DNA from: DAOTUB01 sp034437455
GTDB taxonomy: Bacteria > Chloroflexota > Anaerolineae > B4-G1
Direction: 5' to 3'
Assembly (NCBI GenBank): GCA_034437455.1
Contig: DAOTUB010000235.1
Span: 1-28,315 of the forward strand
DNA: 28,315 bases
The translations under genes and the position numbers were made by a program. The notes below the pieces were generated by a model that was not told the origin of the DNA, made no database searches, and was given only the letters and a program-made list of their open reading frames with translations. Numbering within the stretch: position 1 is the stretch's first letter; the number at the start of each line of letters is the position of its first letter. Below are positions 6,381 to 14,014 of this stretch, piece after piece.

Positions 6381-8269
6381 AAGTACGCACTCGCTCTGAT
6401 CTGGAAAAATTGAGCGCCGCTGGAAGAGCTACCCTCTATCCGTCCCGGCTGAAAATCAGCGTGGGGATGGCGACCTGCGGACTGGCGACGGGAGCTGACG
6501 CGGTGTACAACGCGCTGCGCGACGAGGCGACCGCGCGGGGTCTCGACCTCGCGCTCGTCGCCAGCGGCTGCATCGGCTACTGTCAGCAGGAACCGCTCGT
6601 GGACGTGCGGACGCCGGACCGGGGGCGCGTCCTCTACGCCCGTGTGACGCCCGACCGCGCCCGCGACTTGATCGCTGCCCTGGCGGAAGGTGAACTACCG
6701 ACCGAGGGCGCGCTGGCTACCATCGCTCCCACCCCCAACCCCTCCCCCAACTCTGGGAGAGGGGAGGCAGTCTTGCCCGGCATACCACTCCTCGACGAAC
6801 TGCCCTTTTACGCCAGCCAGCACAAGGTGATCCTGCGTAACAGCGGGTTGATCGACCCGGTGCGTCTGGAGGAGTACGTCGCGCGCGGGGGATACCAGGG
6901 GCTGGCCCGCGCTCTGGAGCTAGCGCCCCAGGCCGTGGTGGACGAGGTGACTCGCTCCGGGCTGCGCGGGCGGGGCGGCGGCGGTTTCCCCACCGGGCGC
7001 AAGTGGCAGATCTGCCGCGACGCGCCTGGAGAACCCAAATACATCATCTGCAACGGCGATGAGGGCGATCCCGGCGCGTACATGGACCGCACTGTGCTGG
7101 AGAGCGATCCGTACAGCATCGTCGAAGGGATGGTCATCGGCGGGTATGCTGTCGGCGCAAACGAGGGCTATATCTACGTGCGCGACGAGTACCCGCTGGC
7201 GGTCGAGCGCGTCACCCAGGCCGTCGCCCGAGCCGAGGAAGCGGGACTCTTGGGAGAGGCTCTCTTTGGTTCCGGGTTTGACTTTCGCGTCAGGGTCGTG
7301 CGCGGGGCGGGCGCCTTTGTGTGCGGGGAGGAGACCGCCCTCATCGCTTCCATCGAGGGGGGGATGGGCGAACCTCGGCCCAAACCGCCCTACCCGGCAA
7401 CCAGCGGACTGTGGGGGCAGCCCACCGTCATCAACAATGTCAAAACCTGGGCCTCGGTGTCGGCCATCCTGGCGCGGGGCGCGGATTGGTACGCGGGCAT
7501 CGGCGTGGAGGGGAACACCGGCACGGTCGTCTTTTCTCTGGTGGGCAAAGTGGCAAACACCGGCCTGGTGGAGGTTCCGCTGGGCCTCACGCTGCGCGAG
7601 ATGATCCAGAATATCGGCGGCGGCGGTCTGGATGGCAAGGCGGTGAAAGCGGTGCAGACCGGCGGCCCATCCGGCGGTTGCCTGCCCACGCGCCTGTTCC
7701 ACCTGCCCATTGACTATGAGACGCTGACCGAGGCGGGTTCCATCATGGGCTCCGGCGGCATGGTGGTGATGGACGAGGATACCTGCATGGTGGACGTGGC
7801 CCGTTACTTTCTCAAATTCACGATGGACGAGTCGTGCGGCAAGTGTACGCCCTGCCGCGAGGGCACGCGCTACATGCACGACATCCTCACGCGCATCATC
7901 GAGGGCGAGGGCGCGCCGGATGATCTGGCGGATCTGGAGCAGGTAGCCACGTGGGTCAAAGGGGCTGCGCTGTGCGGGTTGGGCCAGACGGCTCCGAACC
8001 CGGTGCTATCCACACTGCGCTATTTCCGCGACGAGTACGAGGCGCACGTGAGCGAGCGCCGCTGCCCGGCGGGCGTCTGCCGCGCCTTGATCCGGCTCGC
8101 TATCCAGCCCGACCTGTGCACCGGCTGTGGTATCTGCAAGCGCGAGTGCCCGGCAGGCGCCATCCGTGGGGAGAAGGAAGAGCCGCACGTCATTGACCCG
8201 GACCTGTGCACGCGCTGCCGTCTGTGCCACGACGCCTGCCCCGAAGGGGCCATTGAGATCGTGAGGTGA
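6377..8269 (+). CDS. NuoF-like FMN/NAD(P)H-binding subunit with C-terminal ferredoxin domain
   Basis: This 630-residue protein has the HydB/HndC architecture. Residues about 25-110 form a thioredoxin-like [2Fe-2S] domain (Cys34, then GCIGYC). Residues about 135-450 are the NuoF core, with the NAD(H) loop GRGGGGFPTG near 197, the FMN segment CNGDEGDPGAYMDR and the GEETALIASIEG motif. Cys487, Cys490, Cys493 and Cys533 fit the N3 [4Fe-4S] cluster. Residues about 575-630 carry two [4Fe-4S] ferredoxin motifs starting at Cys581. It should accept or donate hydride at NAD(P) and distribute single electrons. The ATG overlaps the NuoE-like stop. Oddity: linker residues about 117-131 (PTPNPSPNSGRGE) are encoded by a C/G-rich palindromic repeat. 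Known bifurcating complexes use such subunits, but bifurcation here is inference. Confidence 0.93.
   Translation: MKVRTRSDLEKLSAAGRATLYPSRLKISVGMATCGLATGADAVYNALRDEATARGLDLALVASGCIGYCQQEPLVDVRTPDRGRVLYARVTPDRARDLIAALAEGELPTEGALATIAPTPNPSPNSGRGEAVLPGIPLLDELPFYASQHKVILRNSGLIDPVRLEEYVARGGYQGLARALELAPQAVVDEVTRSGLRGRGGGGFPTGRKWQICRDAPGEPKYIICNGDEGDPGAYMDRTVLESDPYSIVEGMVIGGYAVGANEGYIYVRDEYPLAVERVTQAVARAEEAGLLGEALFGSGFDFRVRVVRGAGAFVCGEETALIASIEGGMGEPRPKPPYPATSGLWGQPTVINNVKTWASVSAILARGADWYAGIGVEGNTGTVVFSLVGKVANTGLVEVPLGLTLREMIQNIGGGGLDGKAVKAVQTGGPSGGCLPTRLFHLPIDYETLTEAGSIMGSGGMVVMDEDTCMVDVARYFLKFTMDESCGKCTPCREGTRYMHDILTRIIEGEGAPDDLADLEQVATWVKGAALCGLGQTAPNPVLSTLRYFRDEYEAHVSERRCPAGVCRALIRLAIQPDLCTGCGICKRECPAGAIRGEKEEPHVIDPDLCTRCRLCHDACPEGAIEIVR
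6731..6764. repeat. In-frame palindromic repeat within the nuoF-like gene
   Basis: CCCCTCCCCC (6739-6748) faces GGGAGAGGGG (6755-6764), preceded by ACCCCCAA. This resembles the short C-rich/G-rich palindromes often seen between bacterial genes. Here it is translated as a Pro/Asn/Ser-rich spacer between the thioredoxin-like domain and the NuoF core. Confidence 0.55.
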
Positions 8270-8274
8270 CGCCG

Positions 8275-9036
8275 ATGATCGAGCTGACTGTAAACGGACA
8301 TCCCATAACTGTGCCGGAGGGAACGGTCCTGCTGGAGGCAGTGCGGGCCGCCGGGGTGGAATTGCCCACGCTCTGCTACCACGAGGGCCTGGCCCCGTAT
8401 GGCGCGTGTCGCTTGTGCATGGTGATGATCACGGAGCCTTGCCGCGAACTTGTCGCCTCCTGCACCTATTCGGTGGAGGATGGACTCGTGGTAGAGACGG
8501 ACGCTCCCGAGGCGGTGACCGCCCGTCGGCTGGCGTTCGAGTTTCTGCTGAGCCGCTGCCCGCAGTCCGATGTGATCCGAGAGCTGGCTGCCGGAGAGGG
8601 TGTGACATCATCCCGCTTTGGCGCGCCGCCGCCCGAAAAGGCGGATGAACTGTGTATGTTGTGCGGCCTGTGTGTCCGCGTCTGCCGCGAGGCGATAGGG
8701 GCAAACGCCATCTCCTTCATCGGGCGGGGGATGGAGCGCCGGGTGGGCGCTCCCTTCGACGTGCAGTCCGATGCCTGCATCGGCTGCGGAGCCTGCGCCG
8801 AAATCTGTCCCACCGGCGCGATCCAGATCGAGGATCGAGGCCACGAGCGCATCCTGCACAATTGGAACACCACGGTCGAGTTGCGCCCCTGCCCGGAATG
8901 TGGCCGCTTTTTCGCTTCTGAACCGACCGACTTTCTCAGGGAGATGCTGCCCGAGACGGCGGAGGTGTGGGGCGTGTGCCCCGAGTGCCTCCGGCATCGC
9001 GCCGCCCGCCAATGGATCGAACAGGCAAGTTTGTAG
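8275..9036 (+). CDS. Short NuoG/HoxU-like iron-sulfur subunit with C-terminal Cys4 motif
   Basis: This 253-residue protein begins with a plant-type [2Fe-2S] domain (Cys34, Cys45, Cys48, Cys63). Two [4Fe-4S] motifs follow: Cys127/130/133/137 and Cys168/171/174/178. The His-Cys3 cluster motif between them in full NuoG is absent; only Cys95 is seen there. The C-terminus has CPEC (206-209) and CPEC (235-238), a zinc-ribbon or rubredoxin-like knuckle. There is no molybdopterin domain and no H-cluster, so it is neither a formate dehydrogenase nor an iron-only hydrogenase. The ATG at 8275 has GAGGTGA upstream, overlapping the NuoF-like stop. It is the last gene of the operon. Its likely role is to wire CooF/CooS to the NuoEF-like flavin module. 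The stop codon TAG lies in a palindromic element. Confidence 0.88.
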   Translation: MIELTVNGHPITVPEGTVLLEAVRAAGVELPTLCYHEGLAPYGACRLCMVMITEPCRELVASCTYSVEDGLVVETDAPEAVTARRLAFEFLLSRCPQSDVIRELAAGEGVTSSRFGAPPPEKADELCMLCGLCVRVCREAIGANAISFIGRGMERRVGAPFDVQSDACIGCGACAEICPTGAIQIEDRGHERILHNWNTTVELRPCPECGRFFASEPTDFLREMLPETAEVWGVCPECLRHRAARQWIEQASL

Positions 9037-9058
9037 TAGCGACTTTAGTCGTTACTAC
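9033..9058. terminator. GTAGTAGCGACT palindrome between convergent genes
   Basis: GTAGTAGCGACT (9033-9044) and AGTCGTTACTAC (9047-9058) pair over 12 bases with one G-U type position. The element contains the stop codon of the NuoG-like gene and separates it from the convergent kinase gene, so it could end transcription both ways. The same core recurs at 15324-15380. Confidence 0.6.
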
Positions 9059-9076
9059 GAACCCCATTTGGGCGTA

Positions 9077-11146
9077 TTATTCCGGCGGCGCTGGCAGCCA
9101 GATGGTAAAGGTCGCCCCCTTTCCCTCTGTACTCTGAACCGTGATGTCACCACCGTGCCGCTCGACCACGCTGTAACTGACGCTCAGTCCCAGGCCGGTA
9201 CCTCCCTCCTTGGTCGAGAAGAAAGGCTCAAAGATGCGATCCAGGTGTTCGTGAGGTATCCCGCGACCCGTGTCGGAAAAAGCGACGACCCGGCGTCCGT
9301 CCTCGGCCAGGTAGCTCGAGACGCGCAAGTCTCCCCCTTCGGGCATGGCATCCACGGCATTGATCACCAGATTTAAAAAGACCTGACCGAGTTCATCGGA
9401 AGCCGCCAGCGTGTCTGGCATGTCAGGCGACAGATCACGCTGGAGCAGAATGTTGCGGTGCTGAAAATATTTGTCGGCCAGCGCCAGCGTCTTTTCTATA
9501 ACGTCGTTCAGATTCACCAGTTCCATGTTTCGCTGCGGCCGGCGCGCAAAATCGAGGATGCGGTCTGTCAGGTCGATCAACCGCTCGACCTCTTCTTCCG
9601 CTGTCTGGAGATACTCCCGCTGTTCCTCAGGCTCCAGAGAAAAGTTGAGCATGATCTGCAGGCTGTTGTGAATGGCCTGGAAGGGATTATTGATCTCGTG
9701 GGCCAGAGAGGCTGCCAGCCGACCGGTGGCGGCCAGCTTTTCGCTCTGCACCAGTTGGGCCTGCGATTGTTCCAACAATCTACGCTGCTCTTGCTCCGAC
9801 TCGTACAAGCGCGCGTTCTCGATGGCCACGGCGGCAGAGCCAGCCAGCGTGCTCAATAGGTTCTGATCGTATTTGTCAAAAATCCCGTTGGCCTTGTTGA
9901 TCGCTTCGATCACGCCGATGACTTTTCCCTTATGCACCAGCGGCACGGCCAACAGCGAGCGCGTAGTCAGGCCAGTTACGGCGTCGATACCATCATAAAA
10001 ACGCGCGTCGTTCCGCACATCGTCGACCAACACCTGCTGCCCTCGCTGGATCACCCAACCGGCGATGCCCATCGTAGCCGGCATGCGCGTGCCGACGAGT
10101 GTCTCGGTGGCCGGTCCTGCGTCGGCGGTAAAGATCAGTTCGTCGTGCTCGGCATCGTGCAGCAGCACCGAGGCTGCCTCCACGCCCAGCATCTTTCTCA
10201 CCTCCGTCATCACCAACGTCAGCACTTCATCCAGATCGAGGATTGATGTGATGGCTTGACCGACCTTGTTGAGAACGGCCAGTTCCGCGGCGCGGCGCTG
10301 TTCCTCCTCGTACAGCCAGGCGCTCTCGATGGCCACGGCTGCCTGAGCGGCCAGGGTGGAGAGCAGTTGCTCATCCTCTGGAGTGAAGGCATCCACCTCG
10401 GTGCTTGCGACGTTCAACACGCCGATCACGCGCTCCTTCACCTTGAGTGGCACGGCCAATTCAGAACGATTGGCGGTTTCCACCATCGTGTACCTCGGGT
10501 CCTCCTGCACATCCGGCGCGTAGAGCGATTCTCCGCTGCGCGCCACCGCCGCCGTGATCCCTCGCTCGTCGCTTAGAAGTAGCCGGGGCCTCGTCCCTTG
10601 CGCTGCCGGCAGGTACAGCTCATTCCGCTCCTCATCAACCAGCCACAGGTCACAGATTCCAAACTCCAGCGCCCGCCCGGCAATGTCGAGCACCGCTCCG
10701 ATCACCTGATCCACATCCAGCAAGAGCGTCATCTCGCGGCTCAGATCGTAGACGGCGGCCAGCCTCGTCGCCAGGTGTTGCTTTTCCAACGCCCGCCGGA
10801 CGGTGGAGCGGATGACCTCGCCCTTGCAGGGTTTGGTGATATAGTCGTAGGCTCCCAGGCGCACCGCTTCGATGGCCGTCTTTAGCGAGGCGTAAGCGGT
10901 GAGCACGATGACTTCCATCTCAAGCCCCTGCTCGCGGATGCGTTTGAGCACCTCGATCCCGTTGAGATGCGGCAACAGAATGTCCAGGATCACCACGTTA
11001 AACCGCTCTGTCTCGATCTTTTCCAACGCCTGGAAACCGTCATTGGCAGATGTGACTTCGTATCCCAGGGGCGAGAGAGACATGATCAGCAGTTTACATA
11101 TTTCTGGATCGTCATCTACTACCAGGATTTTGTCTGGGTTGGCCAT
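9077..11146 (-). CDS. Response-regulator/sensor histidine kinase hybrid (REC-GAF-GAF-HK)
   Basis: This 689-residue cytosolic protein starts with a receiver domain: acidic pocket Asp11-13, phosphoacceptor Asp55 in VILDILLP, Lys105 in ITKP. Two GAF domains follow at about residues 140-285 and 290-440. Then comes a HisKA domain with His483 in SLAHEINNPFQ and an HATPase_c domain with N box (LVINAVDAM), DTGRGIP, and GTGLGLSVSYSVVERHGG. There are no membrane helices, so it probably integrates a phosphoryl input with small-molecule or redox binding by the GAF domains. The start ATG is preceded by GAGGAAA. It lies 123 bases downstream of the other large kinase on the same strand, which may be its phosphodonor or partner. 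The GAF ligands are unknown. Confidence 0.93.
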   Translation of the reverse strand: MANPDKILVVDDDPEICKLLIMSLSPLGYEVTSANDGFQALEKIETERFNVVILDILLPHLNGIEVLKRIREQGLEMEVIVLTAYASLKTAIEAVRLGAYDYITKPCKGEVIRSTVRRALEKQHLATRLAAVYDLSREMTLLLDVDQVIGAVLDIAGRALEFGICDLWLVDEERNELYLPAAQGTRPRLLLSDERGITAAVARSGESLYAPDVQEDPRYTMVETANRSELAVPLKVKERVIGVLNVASTEVDAFTPEDEQLLSTLAAQAAVAIESAWLYEEEQRRAAELAVLNKVGQAITSILDLDEVLTLVMTEVRKMLGVEAASVLLHDAEHDELIFTADAGPATETLVGTRMPATMGIAGWVIQRGQQVLVDDVRNDARFYDGIDAVTGLTTRSLLAVPLVHKGKVIGVIEAINKANGIFDKYDQNLLSTLAGSAAVAIENARLYESEQEQRRLLEQSQAQLVQSEKLAATGRLAASLAHEINNPFQAIHNSLQIMLNFSLEPEEQREYLQTAEEEVERLIDLTDRILDFARRPQRNMELVNLNDVIEKTLALADKYFQHRNILLQRDLSPDMPDTLAASDELGQVFLNLVINAVDAMPEGGDLRVSSYLAEDGRRVVAFSDTGRGIPHEHLDRIFEPFFSTKEGGTGLGLSVSYSVVERHGGDITVQSTEGKGATFTIWLPAPPE

Positions 11147-11269
11147 CTTTCTATTTCCTCGCGGGTGAATGAATAACGAGATTGGTATTTTTCAAGACCT
11201 TGAGGTCAGGAGCTTGTCTATATTACACGAGGTTGGCTTCTCTGGCAAGCGCCGAGAGCAGTGTGTGTT

Positions 11270-13690
11270 TTATGGGGAGGGAGGGCCTTCAATAGGTAGA
11301 CTGAAGTAGAAGGTGGACCCTGCCTCTGGCTCACTTTCCACCCAGATCTGCCCGCTGTGCAATTCGACCAGCCGGCGGCTGATCGAAAGCCCCAGGCCCA
11401 GGCCATCCACCTTCCGCGTGCTGGAATCATCCACCCGGCCAAATTCCTCGAAAATAGTCTCGATATGCTCCGGCGAGATGCCAATGCCGGTATCGGCCAC
11501 GCTGACGACCATATGGTCATCGTCGCGGAACGCCGACACGGTCACCTGCCCTTGTTCTGTGTATTTGATGGCATTGGTCAGTAAGTTGAGAAGCACTTGT
11601 CGCACCCGCGTCTCGTCGGCGCGAACCGGCGGTAGGGCCGGATCGAGCGCCTGTATCAATTTTATCGGCTTGTCCCCGACGAGCGAGGCGGCGCTGGCTA
11701 TGGCGTCCTCGATCAGCTCTGATAGATCCACGTCGCTCAGTACCAATTCCATCTTACCGGCCCAGATCTGGCTGACATCGAGCACATCCCGGATCAGCGA
11801 CAGCAGGTGCTTGCCGCTCTTGAGAATGGTCTCCAAATCTTGGCGTTGCGCGTCGGTGATCGGGCCGTCTATCCCTTTCAAAAGCACACCCGAAAAGCCG
11901 ATGATGGCGTTGAGCGGGGTGTGCAGTTCGTGAGACATGCTGGCAATGAACTGGGATTTCAACCGATCCATCTCTTTCAATTGCTCGGCCGCTTCTTCCA
12001 GTTGCCGGCTGTGTTCTTGCAGATCGACCAACAGTTGTTCCCGCTCGTCCTCGGCCTGGGCCAGGGCGGTGATGTCGCGCAATACCGCCACTACGCCCAA
12101 TTGAACCCCTCCGTTTGCCTCGACCGGCCCCATGCTCATCTGCACGACCTGGCCCGCTATCTCAAACGTCGCCGCGTTGCCATAGGGAGAGGTCTCGGTG
12201 AGAGTTCCCATGAGACCTACATTGCCCACGGGGGCCATGCAGCCGATGATCTGTCCAAAGGGGCTGCCGATGACGTTATCCCGCTCCACTCCCAGGATAG
12301 CGAGCGCAGCATCGTTGGTCAAGATCACCTGATCGTTGGCATCGGAGACGATGACGCCGTCGGCGATACTTTCCAGGATGGCGCGTAATTGGCCGGCTCC
12401 CCGCTCCTGGCGGCGGACCAAGTGGGTCAGGGCGCGGGTCTGTTGGCCGATGTCGACACGCGTCTGGATGTAGCCGGTGGCGATGGCGACCTGATCGGCC
12501 AGGATGCGGCACAGTCTCAACTGGCGCGCGTCTGGCGCGACTTCATCGTGACCCAACACCAGCACACCTCGCGCTCCCCGTCCGCCTGAGAGAGATAGAA
12601 TCAACGCCGCTTTTGGCTTCGCGCCCAGAAAGCGATCCAGCGACTCTATGTGTCGCCGGTTCGATTTGCGCGTCACATTGGCCGTCTGACCTCGCGTGGA
12701 CGCATCCGCCAGCGCCGGGTTGGATTGGAGTGGAAAGGGAGAAAATGCTTCTGGAATATCCACCTGAGGCCAGCGGGCGATCAGGCGCAGGTGAGTGTGG
12801 GGGTTCTCCTCGGCCAAAAAGAGGGCGATCGCCCGGATTTCCAGGACAGGAGACAGCGCCGCTGTCACTGCTTCTAAAAGTCGGGTCAGGTCAGGGGCGG
12901 CGAACAGAGAGGTGCTAAGCTCCATCAGACGAGGGGCGTCCTCCGAGACAGGGAGCGTTTTTTCCGGGGAGACGGACGCCGTCGCCTTTGCTTCTTTCTC
13001 TAGTTGTTTCGTGTTAGGGGTCGCCTGGAGTGGAGGCTCTTGCCACGAACGCTCCAGTCTGTTGAGCCAGACAATGGCAAGGACGGCTGTGAAAGCCGCC
13101 AGAAAAGACGTCCAGGAAGAGGCCAGCCGTAGCGGGATCAGCAATCCAACCACACCGGCCAGGAACGAAATGAGCGCGGTGAGTCGCCAGGCCCGCTTGC
13201 GATCTGGGCGGCGCAACAGGTTAAGTACCGCCAACCCTGCCAGCGTCAGCGCGCTGTAAGCCCACGTGATGTTGAATGGGAGCACGGACAAGCCCGCTGC
13301 GCTGCGTATGCCCTGCCACAGCGACATGCCGAGCGCCAGAATCATGGCGACCAGGCCGATACCGAACAGTCGATCGGCCCAGCGAATGGATAGCGGCGGC
13401 GCGAGAAAGGGCCACGCCAGCAACACCAGGCCGATCAAATCCAGCGCGGCGGCGAGCCAACCGGCGTCAGACCATCCCGGTCCGGGCAGGCCCACGATCA
13501 AAAGGAACAGACGCCCGCCCAGCCAGAGCTTGCCGACGAGGGCCAGGTCGGCGAGGTCATTGCCGCGTCTCCGTCGCCACGCGGCCCAGCCCAACCGGAC
13601 CACTCTGGCCCAGCACAACAGCGCCAGACCCCATCCTATCAAACGGAGCAACCACCCCAGGTTGTGCGGATCGACCGTACCATTGTTCAT
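11270..13690 (-). CDS. Membrane sensor histidine kinase (multi-TM, GAF, PAS, HK)
   Basis: This 806-residue protein begins with about seven hydrophobic helices in the first 220 residues. A polar linker, a GAF-like domain (about 255-405) and a PAS domain (about 430-550, ILESIADGVIVSDANDQVI) follow, then a coiled segment (LQEHSRQLEEAAEQLKEMDRL). Next are HisKA, with the phosphoacceptor near residue 587 in SMSHELHTPLNAIIGF, and HATPase_c, with N, DTGIGISPEH and GLGLGLSISRRLVELH motifs. It should autophosphorylate in response to a membrane or intracellular cue. The ATG at 13690 has GAGG six bases upstream. No receiver domain is attached; the neighbouring protein encoded at 9077-11146 carries one. 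The signal is not predictable. Confidence 0.93.
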   Translation of the reverse strand: MNNGTVDPHNLGWLLRLIGWGLALLCWARVVRLGWAAWRRRRGNDLADLALVGKLWLGGRLFLLIVGLPGPGWSDAGWLAAALDLIGLVLLAWPFLAPPLSIRWADRLFGIGLVAMILALGMSLWQGIRSAAGLSVLPFNITWAYSALTLAGLAVLNLLRRPDRKRAWRLTALISFLAGVVGLLIPLRLASSWTSFLAAFTAVLAIVWLNRLERSWQEPPLQATPNTKQLEKEAKATASVSPEKTLPVSEDAPRLMELSTSLFAAPDLTRLLEAVTAALSPVLEIRAIALFLAEENPHTHLRLIARWPQVDIPEAFSPFPLQSNPALADASTRGQTANVTRKSNRRHIESLDRFLGAKPKAALILSLSGGRGARGVLVLGHDEVAPDARQLRLCRILADQVAIATGYIQTRVDIGQQTRALTHLVRRQERGAGQLRAILESIADGVIVSDANDQVILTNDAALAILGVERDNVIGSPFGQIIGCMAPVGNVGLMGTLTETSPYGNAATFEIAGQVVQMSMGPVEANGGVQLGVVAVLRDITALAQAEDEREQLLVDLQEHSRQLEEAAEQLKEMDRLKSQFIASMSHELHTPLNAIIGFSGVLLKGIDGPITDAQRQDLETILKSGKHLLSLIRDVLDVSQIWAGKMELVLSDVDLSELIEDAIASAASLVGDKPIKLIQALDPALPPVRADETRVRQVLLNLLTNAIKYTEQGQVTVSAFRDDDHMVVSVADTGIGISPEHIETIFEEFGRVDDSSTRKVDGLGLGLSISRRLVELHSGQIWVESEPEAGSTFYFSLPIEGPPSP

Positions 13691-13832
13691 CGCAAGCCTC
13701 GAAAGGGATAGCGCGGACTGCGCACCGCGTCTATCGAAAAAACACGCCCTCCAATTATTTTATCAGACGCCATCTTTGTTTTGGGTTACGATTGCGTTAC
13801 ATCATGAGCTACACAAAGTTCCGGACAGATAG
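13691..13832. other. Upstream region of the membrane kinase gene
   Basis: No gene is seen. The stretch is A/T-richer than its surroundings, and on the minus strand it contains TGATAAAAT, a possible -10 region, but without a convincing -35. The kinase promoter is probably here. Confidence 0.3.
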
Positions 13833-14014
13833 TTGAGCAGTAGGTTGGATTTGCTATCCGACCAGTCGGCGGTTAGCAAAACCGCCCTACATCCGCTGAG
13901 AAGATACCCCCCATCACTGTTGAGCAGTAGGTTGGATTTGCTATCCGACCAGTCGGCGGTTAGCAAAACCGCCCTACATCCGCTGAGAAGATACCCCCCA
14001 TCACTGTTGAGCAG
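13833..14014. repeat. Two-and-a-bit copies of an 87-bp tandem repeat
   Basis: Units 13833-13919 and 13920-14006 appear identical, and a third begins (TTGAGCAG, 14007-14014). Each unit carries a composite palindrome (13840-13890 and 13927-13977) with GGATTTGCTATCC and GGCGGTT/AACCGCC hairpins and GTAGG...CCTAC ends. The repeat edge overlaps the last codons and stop of the Kelch gene, so the duplication started from that gene end. Confidence 0.9.

Noticed and set aside
6377..9036. Iron-only or NiFe hydrogenase, or formate dehydrogenase, as the owner of the NuoEFG-like subunits
   Set aside because: No H-cluster motifs, no large NiFe subunit and no molybdopterin domain are present; the only catalytic partner nearby is CooS.
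3126..9036. Wood-Ljungdahl CODH/ACS cluster
   Set aside because: No acsB, acsC/D, methyltransferase or cooC-like ATPase gene occurs in the window.
13833..14014. CRISPR array
   Set aside because: The repeats are contiguous 87-bp units with no unique spacers and no cas genes.
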